Source: an uncultured Eubacterium sp.
Lineage (GTDB): Bacteria; Bacillota; Clostridia; Lachnospirales; Lachnospiraceae
Direction of reading: 5' to 3'
Assembly (NCBI GenBank): GCA_900552795.1
Contig: USBB01000030.1
Coordinates: 1 to 33,911, forward strand
Length of the DNA: 33,911 nucleotides
The notes beneath the pieces were generated by a model. That model was given only the letters and a program-made list of their open reading frames with translations. It did no database searches and was not told where the DNA came from. This document shows, piece after piece, positions 9,142 through 16,041 of this stretch. Position 1 is the stretch's first letter. Every line of letters begins with the position of its first letter. Both the position numbers and the translations under genes were made by a program.

Positions 9142-9293
9142 GTGTCAAAAGGTCAAAAGCCCACTTGTGCTTGCATAATAGTGGGATAATGACCTTGGGA
9201 CACGCCCCTATATGAGCATAAAAGTGGAGCGTAAGCTTCACGATATGCGAATATTAGGGCGGATTGTGAGAGTGCAAAGCACGAAACAATCCG
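9142..9293 (+). ncRNA. Block of three contiguous hairpins, possible structured RNA or MITE
   Basis: Three hairpins are packed end to end. A (9142-9203): GTGTC/GACAC, AGGTCA/TGACCT and CCCACT/AGTGGG stems separated by symmetric internal loops. B (9203-9261): an outer CGCCC/GGGCG stem, GCATA/TATGC, then a 7-bp stem closed by GTAA. C (9260-9293): a perfect 8-bp CGGATTGT/ACAATCCG stem with inner GTGC/GCAC. GTAA is a GNRA tetraloop only on the plus strand, favouring a plus-strand transcript. No T run follows, so it is not a simple terminator. It could be a 3'-UTR structure, a small RNA or a non-autonomous repeat. I cannot name a known family. Confidence 0.5.
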
Positions 9294-9410
9294 TGTAATT
9301 ATAATCAGGAAGCAAAAAACCTAAGCAATAAAAAATAATCTGTTTACTGCATTTTTAAATCATTTTAAACATATCTATAATTGTATCAGTTTTTAAGTTT
9401 TGGAGGAAAT

Positions 9411-9650
9411 ATGTCAGAACTTGATTTTAAAAAGAAACTTTTAATTAACGAATTTAAAACAATGTCCCAGGGAAAGACAAATGACGAAATCCTGCCCTTA
9501 ATACTTGCCTTAAGCAATAAGGCAAAGCAGGCAGGAATATCATTTTCCAAAGATGATTTATCTCTTATTATTGAGCAGGTTAAAGACGGGCTTTCAGAAC
9601 GAGAACGAAAATTACTGCCTGAATTACTACTATTGCTGGAACACCAATAG
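9411..9650 (+). CDS. Small helical protein of unknown function
   Basis: A 79-aa, charged, all-helical soluble protein. GGAGG is placed five bases before the ATG at 9411, and a TATAAT-like -10 lies upstream near 9375. An in-frame ATG at 9381 is disfavoured because it precedes the ribosome site. The sequence resembles a small three-helix bundle (LLINEFKTMSQGK, LILALSNKAKQ, ERKLLPELLLLL). No family is recognised. Its last 71 nt overlap the 3' end of the opposite-strand DUF1294 gene, so the two converge and share DNA. The ribosome site and codon pattern support a real gene. Confidence 0.7.
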   Translation: MSELDFKKKLLINEFKTMSQGKTNDEILPLILALSNKAKQAGISFSKDDLSLIIEQVKDGLSERERKLLPELLLLLEHQ

Positions 9651-9852
9651 TAAATTTCTTATGTCTCGTTTTATGCCGGAAAATGTGCATTCCTAATTCG
9701 GCGCCTATTCCACCGCCTATCAGTACTATACCAATCAGCATGTTTTCCGGTATTCTCCATTTTTTCTTAATGGCTTTTCTTTTATCTATTCCATACATTA
9801 TAAACGCTGCTAAATTAATAACCAAAAAATACAGAAGTAATAATTTTGTCAT
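9580..9852 (-). CDS. DUF1294 family small membrane protein
   Basis: A 90-aa protein with the DUF1294 signature: an N-terminal membrane segment ending MYGIDKRKA, then KKWRIPE, a Gly-rich second segment (GGGIGAELGM), a basic RHKTRHKKF loop, and a last membrane helix. The family is widespread, sometimes fused to cold-shock domains, and its function is unknown. Three membrane segments are visible. The ribosome site is weak (AAGG about 12 nt upstream). Its last 23 codons, encoding the final helix, overlap the convergent gene on the plus strand. Confidence 0.88.
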   Translation of the reverse strand: MTKLLLLYFLVINLAAFIMYGIDKRKAIKKKWRIPENMLIGIVLIGGGIGAELGMHIFRHKTRHKKFTIGVPAIVVIQAVIFVLVLKARL

Positions 9853-9939
9853 GTTATCTTATTAACCTTAATAATTTTCTTTTTTTATTTTTCTGCTGTC
9901 TGTAAAAATAATGCTGCAATATGCTCATAACATTCCCTT

Positions 9940-10050
9940 TTAATTTCTTTTGCCTCTTTCTATAACAACTGATGATACTATCGCATACACAATCGCTATT
10001 ATGGCAGCAACTATTACCATATAAAACAACCAGCCTGTGTCAATAACCAT
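9940..10050 (-). CDS. Possible 36-aa single-pass membrane peptide
   Basis: A short open frame starting MVIDTGWLFY with one hydrophobic stretch of about 20 residues (MVIVAAIIAIVYAIVSSVVI) and a basic tail (ERGKRN). The orientation matches small single-span membrane proteins. No convincing Shine-Dalgarno site precedes the ATG, and conservation cannot be judged, so this is a tentative call. Confidence 0.3.
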   Translation of the reverse strand: MVIDTGWLFYMVIVAAIIAIVYAIVSSVVIERGKRN

Positions 10051-10076
10051 TCAATTAAACAAACAGGGAATTAAAA

Positions 10077-10727
10077 TTATTTAAGTACCATAGTTGTCTG
10101 CTCTTCCGAAATAGACATCTGATGTATCGCAATCTTATTCAACTTTATCAATCGCTCTTTCTGACTTAATCCATCCTCAATTAATACTGCATTGATATTT
10201 TCCATATTCGACAGACAAATTAATTCAGTAATACTCGCATAATCCCTTATATTTCCCTTTTTGTCAGGGTGACTGTCACGCCATTGCTTTGCTGTAATTC
10301 CAAACAAAGCCTGTTCTTCTTTTTTTTATCGTTCAAACTCTTTAATCAAATAAAGTTTGAATTGCGGAGATACCCAGCTTGCAAATTCAAAAGCTATATC
10401 CTTATAAGCATATGTTCCACCATATCTGCCGGCTTTAGCCACAATACCTTTAGAGTTTGTTCTTGTTACCCACTGTTTTACAGACATAATAAAACGATTA
10501 AGTCCGGCCTCCTGCATTATTTCATCATATGCATTAATATCAAAATCTTCGTTATACATTTCTTCCCAAATACCAAGAAATTCTATTGTATTTTTGTTCC
10601 TAAGCCATTTTTCAATCAATGCTGGACCATTATCAATTTTTCGGACCATATCAGTTAAAGAAATATAACCATCTTCTTCAATCTGTAATACCTGGATCTC
10701 TGTACCATCAATATTAAGTTTTCCCAT
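10077..10727 (-). pseudogene. KilA-N domain phage-type protein, broken by a stop and an internal deletion
   Basis: Residues 1-133 carry a KilA-N domain (DGYISLTDMVRK, WLRNKNTIEFL, GRYGGTYAYKDIAFEFASW), a DNA-binding module of phage and mobile-element proteins. An in-frame TAA at 10326-10328 falls just before an eight-A run, and the same frame then continues to 10077 with the typical KilA-N C-terminal region (FGITAKQWRD, GNIRDYASITELICLSNMEN). Family members known to me have about 50 more residues between these parts, so I infer an internal deletion plus a nonsense change. The upstream half has a good ribosome site (AGAAGGG) and could still give a 133-aa protein. Confidence 0.8.
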
Positions 10728-10759
10728 AGTTCACATCCCTTCTTCCTCTAACATACTAT

Positions 10760-10773
10760 GAAATAATTATTTC
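10760..10773. promoter_or_regulatory. Perfect 14-bp palindrome upstream of the KilA-N gene
   Basis: GAAATAATTATTTC is an uninterrupted palindrome about 35 nt upstream of the KilA-N start. It could be an operator or lie in a promoter. Its AT-richness makes chance occurrence quite possible. Confidence 0.3.
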
Positions 10774-10837
10774 TAACTTGTGCCTCGCATAGCATTGATA
10801 TCCCCCATCCTTACAAACTGGAATTTATAGTTTTAAA

Positions 10838-11182
10838 TCATTCAAATAGTGTTTTAACTTTCAAATCAAGGTCTTTTGCTTTCGTATAATTTTCTTTAGC
10901 ATTTAATTCAGATTCCAAGAATAATATTACTATCTTATTTTTAGTTGGTTTGCATAATATTGCTTTTGTTTTTCCTTGCGAATAAATTCGAGGCAGTAAT
11001 TGACCTTCACAAAACTCATTCAATGTGGCTACACTTCCATATTCTATCAGTTGCTTGAATAAATCATTTGAACTGCATTTTGTTACTCCATAATGTAACT
11101 GAAATATATTTTCAACTGTATCTCCTACAGCAAAAACAGAAATAGCATTTTCTATTAAAAATCCATTTATTTTTTCTTGCAT
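10838..11182 (-). CDS. Unrecognised 114-aa soluble protein
   Basis: An intact frame with a good ribosome site (AAAGGAA, eight bases before the ATG). The protein is mixed alpha/beta with no membrane segment, signal peptide or recognised motif. It carries hydrophobic strands (KIVILFLESEL) and ends in a Lys-rich helix. It lies between a broken KilA-N gene and another unknown gene in a decaying accessory island. Immunity proteins of polymorphic toxin systems often look like this, but nothing in the sequence proves it. Confidence 0.55.
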   Translation of the reverse strand: MQEKINGFLIENAISVFAVGDTVENIFQLHYGVTKCSSNDLFKQLIEYGSVATLNEFCEGQLLPRIYSQGKTKAILCKPTKNKIVILFLESELNAKENYTKAKDLDLKVKTLFE

Positions 11183-11230
11183 TTGAAGAATTCCTTTCCA
11201 ATCCTAAATTCATATTTGTTAAAATAAATT

Positions 11231-11743
11231 TCAAATATCCTGCATAATTAAGATTGATCCTAAAATATATCCGCAATCCCATTTTTTAAATTTCTCATCA
11301 TCATAATGGAAACAAGGATGTTTAAAGACAATTCCTAAGCCAATTCCATTATCAAACGTTTTCAGATAGTCATCATCATTAGAAGATGATACACTAATGG
11401 AAGCCGGAAAATCTTTCCCAAATACTTCTTCATCACTATAAATTTCTTTTTGATATTGAGGTAATGCTAAAATTTTTCCTTTTATAAGAAAATTAATAAC
11501 AATTCTTTTTATCTTTGAAGCAGGTGTATCTTCATCTTCAGGAATATCGTAAATAGTCTTATCAACCTCAATCTTAAATAGATTAACACCTAATGAATTA
11601 AAAAAATTCTTCTGTTCTTCTGTCAGACTTTCAATAAACTCTTCATTAACACTTTTGTCTTTTGAAAAGTCATTTATTTCATAAAATAATTTAGTTGCTT
11701 CTGCATCAACATCTAATTTCCATGGTAAAAACTCGTAAATCAT
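11231..11743 (-). CDS. Unrecognised 170-aa acidic protein, possibly immunity-like
   Basis: An intact acidic, aromatic-rich soluble protein starting MIYEFLPWKLDVD, with a good GGTGG ribosome site. It has helical N-terminal and beta-rich C-terminal parts, with Cys and His in PCFHYDDEKF and WDCGY. No known catalytic motif is visible. Size, acidity and position in an island of small unrelated genes, some broken, resemble arrays of orphan immunity genes acquired against polymorphic toxins. That is inference from context; no toxin gene is present. Confidence 0.6.
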   Translation of the reverse strand: MIYEFLPWKLDVDAEATKLFYEINDFSKDKSVNEEFIESLTEEQKNFFNSLGVNLFKIEVDKTIYDIPEDEDTPASKIKRIVINFLIKGKILALPQYQKEIYSDEEVFGKDFPASISVSSSNDDDYLKTFDNGIGLGIVFKHPCFHYDDEKFKKWDCGYILGSILIMQDI

Positions 11744-11773
11744 TTATCCACCATTCCCTGTCAACTTCTAATT

Positions 11774-12013
11774 TTATAATTTCAAGCTTTCAAAATACGA
11801 CTTCTTGTCTACTACAATTTTATATCCATCTGATAATACTTTATAAGTTCCGGCATCTCATGGCATTGAAGTCCACGACGGTTCTACAATTCCAAATTCA
11901 ATTTCTTTACCGTCCCTGTAGCAGGCTCGAATAGATGTACATGCACTGTAATATTCCATTTGTTGTTTGTAGACCTCCCCAAACTCTTGCGTAAAGTCTT
12001 GCTTTGTAATCAT
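11774..12013 (-). pseudogene. Small gene interrupted by one in-frame TGA
   Basis: The frame from ATG 12013 reads MITKQDFTQEFGEVYKQQME and continues without a break to SWTSMP, then hits TGA at 11858-11860. It resumes in frame with DAGTYKVLSDGYKIVVDKKS and ends at TAA 11774. A single CGA-to-TGA transition would explain the stop, giving a 79-aa protein. I do not recognise the family. The intact frame on both sides of the stop argues for a recently inactivated gene. A stop-recoding explanation is less likely in this setting of broken genes. Confidence 0.6.
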
Positions 12014-12040
12014 ATCTGCTTTTCTTCTCCAAAAGCCCTC

Positions 12041-12229
12041 TTAATCTCTTTTCATATACAATAACGGATAAGGATTTCCCTGCCCTCTGTACTCATTGAA
12101 AATAAATAACATTTCAAGCTTTTTATCCGCAATCCCCATAAATCCTACCGGGCTGCCATTTTCATTTTCTGCAACTGTGAGAATCGGAACACTGCTCAAA
12201 GCCTGCGGAACATACTGCTTTATTTTCAT
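12041..12229 (-). pseudogene. GNAT acetyltransferase fragment with internal deletion
   Basis: A 62-aa remnant starting MKIKQYVPQA. It keeps the central GNAT strands (VPILTVAENENGSPVGFMGI, LEMLFIFNEYRGQG), where RGQG begins the acetyl-CoA loop. It then jumps straight to NPYPLLYMKR, which looks like the C-terminal end of YjaB-type acetyltransferases. The rest of the cofactor loop and helices are missing, and so is the N-terminal third. The junction at GQG/NPYP suggests deletion between short repeats. It cannot be an active enzyme. Confidence 0.7.
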
Positions 12230-12282
12230 ATAAATCCTCAAACCTTACAATTTATTTGTTACATTTAGAATAGCACATTTTC

Positions 12283-12384
12283 ACAAATTGCTGCAAGCAG
12301 CAATTACAAGATTTGCTTCGCAAACTTGTGATTAGAATGCGTCTTTGACGCACCATATTAGTAACAAATTGCTGCAAGCAGCAA
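12283..12384. repeat. Hairpin-rich intergenic block with a duplicated palindrome
   Basis: A 21-nt sequence containing the palindrome TTGCTGCAAGCAGCAA occurs identically at 12283-12303 and 12364-12384. Between the copies are two more hairpins: 12306-12329 (ACAAG/CTTGT plus TTTGC/GCAAA) and 12339-12351 (GCGTC/GACGC). This may be a degenerate intergenic repeat element beside the GNAT remnant. There is no coding potential here. Confidence 0.6.
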
Positions 12385-12427
12385 AAAACAAAAAATGACG
12401 CAGATAGCTTTTTCACTACCTACGCCA
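12383..12427 (-). terminator. leuS intrinsic terminator
   Basis: Read on the minus strand, 12416-12427 pairs with 12396-12407 as a 12-bp stem including three G-U pairs with an 8-nt loop. It is followed by an interrupted T run (plus-strand A run 12383-12395). It lies about 55 nt after the leuS stop. Confidence 0.85.
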
Positions 12428-12482
12428 TTTATAGGGTTTTGACACCCTGATCATTTTAAGAATATTCAACAATGCTTTCAAC

Positions 12483-14897
12483 TTATTTAGCTACAATATT
12501 TACAATTCTTCCCGGAACATAAATTTCTTTTATTATGTTTGCAGGAAGCTTATCGCCAAGCTCTGCTTTTGCGGCAGCAAGCGCTGTCTCCTTATCTGCA
12601 TCTGCAGGAATAACAATTTTGCCTCGTATCTTACCATTAAGCTGAATTGCAATCTCGATTTCATTATCTTTCATTGCTTCCTCATCATACTCAGGCCATT
12701 TGTTATTTTCAAATACACTCTCCGTATGTCCAAGGATTTCCCACAGTTCCTCAGCAGCATGAGGCGCAAACGGTGCAAGAAGCGTAACTATTGTATCCAT
12801 AGTTTCCTTATCGATACCGCCCTGCTTTTTAGTCAAATCAACAAGCTTATTTGTATATTCCATAAAGCCGCTGACAACAGTATTTAAATTGAAGTTCTCA
12901 AGTCTTGTAGTTATATCATAAATCATCTTATGTCTTAACTTAAGCATCTCGTCTGTAACTTCAAACTTCTTATCAGCATTTTCGCATACAAGATTCCAGA
13001 AACGTGAAATAAAACGACGTACACCGTCAATTCCTCTGTCATCCCACTCTGCATCAAGCTCAGGCGGTCCTACAAACAATTCGTACATTCTTAATGAATC
13101 GCATCCGTAATCATTTACAAGTTCATCAGGTGACACAACATTACCCTTTGACTTACTCATCTTCGCACCGTCTTTACCTATCATACCCTGATTAAAGAGC
13201 TTCTTAAATGGTTCATCAAAACCAACTACGCCTATATCATACAGGAACTTTGTATAAAATCTCGAATAAAGCAAGTGAAGCACAGCATGTTCAACGCCTC
13301 CGATATACATATCAACAGGCAGATATTTATGCGCTTTTTCCTTGCTTACAAGCTCCTCTTTATTCTTACAGTCAACATATCTTAAGAAATACCATGATGA
13401 GCCTGCCCACTGCGGCATTGTGTTAGTCTCTCTCTTAGCAGGTTTTCCGCAGCAAGGACATGTAGTGTTAACCCAATCCTCTATTCCTGCAAGAGGCGAT
13501 TCACCCGTTCCTGTAGGTTCATATTTTTCGACCTCCGGAAGCAGCAATGGAAGCTGATCTTCAGGTACCGGCACACAACCACAGTCAGGACAATGTATAA
13601 TAGGAATTGGTTCTCCCCAGTAACGCTGACGTGAAAATACCCAGTCACGCAGCTTATAATTTTTCTTCTTGCGTCCAAATCCCATTTTCTCGATTAATTC
13701 AGGGGCTTCTTTCTTAAGAACAGCTGATTCCATGCCGTTCCAGTCACCTGAATTTATCATTACACCGCTTGCCTCTGTATATGCCTCTTCCATATTTTCA
13801 ATTTCCTTACCGTCCTTTGCAATAACCTGAACAATAGGAATATTAAATTTCTTTGCAAATTCAAAGTCTCTGTCATCATGGGCAGGCACACACATAATCG
13901 CACCTGTACCATAATCAGCAAGTACATAATCAGAAAGCCAGATTGGAACTTTCTTTCCATTTAAAGGATTTATTGCATAAGAACCGGTAAATACACCTGT
14001 CTTTTCCTTATCCTGCATTCTGTCTATATTAGAACGTGTAGAAGCTCTGTAAATATAATCCTCTACAGCCTTTCTTGTCTCATCTGTAGCAAGCTCTGCT
14101 GCCATTGCATGTTCAGGAGCAAGCACCATAAATGTAGCTCCGTGAAGTGTATCAGGTCTTGTTGTATATACCGTAATTGATTCATCTTTACCGTCTACCT
14201 TAAAATCAACTTCTGCGCCATAAGAACGTCCTATCCAGTCAGACTGCATTTTCTTAACCTTTTCAGGCCAGTCAAGCTTGTCAAGGTCATCTAAGAGTCT
14301 GTCGCCGTACTCTGTTATCTTTAACATCCACTGCTTTAAGTTCTTCTTTGTAACCTGTGCACCGCAGCGCTCGCAGCAGCCATTTACAACCTCTTCGTTA
14401 GAAAGACCTGTCTTACATGAAGGACACCAGTTAATAGGCATCTCCTTCTCATAAGCAAGACCTGCCTTAAACATTTTAACAAAAATCCACTGTGTCCATT
14501 TATAAAATTCAGGATCTGTAGTGTTAACCTCCATATCCCAGTCATACACAGCTGCAATTTCCTGAATCTGTCTTTTTATATTAGCAACATTTTCTGCTGT
14601 TGACTTCTTAGGATGAACTCCCATCTTAATAGCATAATTTTCGGCAGGCAGACCAAACGCATCCCAGCCCATAGGATGAATTACATAATATCCGTGAAGC
14701 ATCTTATATCTGCTCCATACATCACTTATTACATAGCCTCTCCAATGACCTACATGAAGACCGCTTCCTGACGGATACGGAAACATATCAAGACAGTAAT
14801 ATTTTGGCTTCTTACCGTCGTTAACATTAATAGGATGTGCCTCCCAGTTACCACGCCATTTTTTTTCAACCACTTTATGATTGTATGCTGTAGCCAT
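12483..14897 (-). CDS. leuS: Leucyl-tRNA synthetase
   Basis: An 804-aa class Ia synthetase that charges tRNA-Leu. It has the HIGH-type motif HVGH at residues 48-51, a zinc-finger-like CCERCGAQ segment, the CP1 editing domain (TTRPDTLHGATFMVLAPEH), the KMSKS motif (GAKMSKSKGN) and the anticodon-binding C-terminal half. Length is normal for the bacterial enzyme. The ATG at 14897 (MATAYNHK) has AGGAG seven bases upstream; the longer frame adds 18 non-homologous residues. No T-box leader (no AGGGTGGNACCGCG antiterminator) is visible in the 236-nt upstream gap, unlike many Firmicute synthetase genes. It has its own terminator and looks monocistronic. Confidence 0.97.
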   Translation of the reverse strand: MATAYNHKVVEKKWRGNWEAHPINVNDGKKPKYYCLDMFPYPSGSGLHVGHWRGYVISDVWSRYKMLHGYYVIHPMGWDAFGLPAENYAIKMGVHPKKSTAENVANIKRQIQEIAAVYDWDMEVNTTDPEFYKWTQWIFVKMFKAGLAYEKEMPINWCPSCKTGLSNEEVVNGCCERCGAQVTKKNLKQWMLKITEYGDRLLDDLDKLDWPEKVKKMQSDWIGRSYGAEVDFKVDGKDESITVYTTRPDTLHGATFMVLAPEHAMAAELATDETRKAVEDYIYRASTRSNIDRMQDKEKTGVFTGSYAINPLNGKKVPIWLSDYVLADYGTGAIMCVPAHDDRDFEFAKKFNIPIVQVIAKDGKEIENMEEAYTEASGVMINSGDWNGMESAVLKKEAPELIEKMGFGRKKKNYKLRDWVFSRQRYWGEPIPIIHCPDCGCVPVPEDQLPLLLPEVEKYEPTGTGESPLAGIEDWVNTTCPCCGKPAKRETNTMPQWAGSSWYFLRYVDCKNKEELVSKEKAHKYLPVDMYIGGVEHAVLHLLYSRFYTKFLYDIGVVGFDEPFKKLFNQGMIGKDGAKMSKSKGNVVSPDELVNDYGCDSLRMYELFVGPPELDAEWDDRGIDGVRRFISRFWNLVCENADKKFEVTDEMLKLRHKMIYDITTRLENFNLNTVVSGFMEYTNKLVDLTKKQGGIDKETMDTIVTLLAPFAPHAAEELWEILGHTESVFENNKWPEYDEEAMKDNEIEIAIQLNGKIRGKIVIPADADKETALAAAKAELGDKLPANIIKEIYVPGRIVNIVAK

Positions 14898-14967
14898 AGC
14901 TAAACTCCTCCTTAAAATATGTAAATACAAGCTGTGCCTGCTTCTACTCATTAACGCTCATTTTATC

Positions 14968-14987
14968 ATATTTACACATGTAAATAT
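14968..14987. promoter_or_regulatory. 20-nt palindrome in the leuS upstream region
   Basis: ATATTTACA and TGTAAATAT are 9-bp inverted arms separated by CA. The site overlaps where a leuS promoter is expected, about 70-90 nt before the ATG, so it could be a repressor operator. AT-richness lowers confidence. Confidence 0.4.
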
Positions 14988-15030
14988 TGTATTTTTTTTA
15001 ATACAATCCAACTCGCAGTTTATTTTTTCG

Positions 15031-15046
15031 CTTTAACGTGTTAAAG
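15031..15046. promoter_or_regulatory. Operator-like palindrome between leuS and tyrA
   Basis: CTTTAAC-GT-GTTAAAG is a perfect 7+7 inverted repeat about 90 nt upstream of tyrA, in the divergent leuS/tyrA promoter region. It resembles a dimeric helix-turn-helix repressor site; the regulator is unknown. Confidence 0.4.
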
Positions 15047-15133
15047 TAGTAATTGTATCAAACAAAAGTGCATAAAGTTACACTAAGTTAACTGATTTAC
15101 AAAACAATTATTTAAAAAGAAAGGCTTTATTTT

Positions 15134-16018
15134 ATGACAAAAAATATAAACAATATTTTAAATATAGGTTTCATAGGTTTTGGATTAATTGCAGGTTCAA
15201 TGGCAAAAGCCATAAAAAATGCTCATCCGGAATACATAATTACAGCTACCAGTCGCTCACTTTCATCTGTATACGATGCACAAAAGGATGGTGTAATTGA
15301 TATTGTATGTGAAAATATCAATTCTTCTTTTTCTGAATGTGACTTTATATTTTTGTGCACACCTGTTGTGACCATTATTGACTACCTTGAACAGCTTAAA
15401 CCCGTAAAAAAGAATGGCTGCATAATAACTGATGTAGGCAGTGTAAAAACTGCAATACATGAGGCCGCACAAAAAATAAATATGACAGATTGTTTTATAG
15501 GAGGACATCCTATGGCCGGCTCAGAGCGTTCAGGATATACCAATTCAAAGGCTGAGCTTATGCGCAATGCAAAGTATGTTATAACTCCAACCGATGAAAC
15601 GACTGATGAACAGTTAAGCTTATATAGACAGCTTATCCTTGACATGAAATCAATTCCTATTGTCATGGATTACAGGACACATGACCACGTTGTAGCTGCC
15701 ATAAGTCATCTTCCTCACCTTTTATCTGCTGCTCTCTCAAAGGTCGTAATGGATAATGATGATTCCAATAAATATATGCACAAACTTGCTGCAGGCGGTT
15801 TTAAGGATACAACAAGAATAGCCGCCTCATCTCCTGAAATGTGGTCACAGATATGCAGTTCAAATAACGATGCAATATGTGAAATGCTTGACATATATAT
15901 CAGGCAGTTGTCCGAAATAAAGGACGTCATAGCCGGAAGCAAAAAAAATCCCGCAGCAGAGGCCGCATACATTGAAAAGCTTTTCAACGACGCAGGCGAC
16001 TACCGCAGGACATTTTAA
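15134..16018 (+). CDS. tyrA: Prephenate dehydrogenase
   Basis: A 294-aa protein with an N-terminal Rossmann fold (GFGLIAG at 15-21) and the prephenate dehydrogenase motifs GGHPMAGSE near 125, AAISHLPHLLSAAL near 185, and AGGFKDTTRIA near 220. It oxidatively decarboxylates prephenate to 4-hydroxyphenylpyruvate using NAD+, toward tyrosine. Length fits the monofunctional enzyme without chorismate mutase or ACT domains, so there is no visible allosteric module. It stands alone, divergent from leuS and convergent with the kinase gene, with no other aromatic genes nearby. Confidence 0.93.
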   Translation: MTKNINNILNIGFIGFGLIAGSMAKAIKNAHPEYIITATSRSLSSVYDAQKDGVIDIVCENINSSFSECDFIFLCTPVVTIIDYLEQLKPVKKNGCIITDVGSVKTAIHEAAQKINMTDCFIGGHPMAGSERSGYTNSKAELMRNAKYVITPTDETTDEQLSLYRQLILDMKSIPIVMDYRTHDHVVAAISHLPHLLSAALSKVVMDNDDSNKYMHKLAAGGFKDTTRIAASSPEMWSQICSSNNDAICEMLDIYIRQLSEIKDVIAGSKKNPAAEAAYIEKLFNDAGDYRRTF

Positions 16019-16041
16019 CCATGAATTTTTAACAGATTTTT

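Noticed and set aside
9137..9410. tRNA or riboswitch at the three-hairpin block
   Set aside because: No cloverleaf with TTCGA-type T-loop and no recognised riboswitch core; the stems are simple hairpins, so only a generic structured element is claimed.
11695..11934. Plus-strand 79-codon frame in the decaying island
   Set aside because: No ribosome site, and it covers the antisense of a recognisable broken gene with conserved frame.
14898..15133. T-box leader for leuS
   Set aside because: The conserved T-box core AGGGTGGNACCGCG is not found on either strand.
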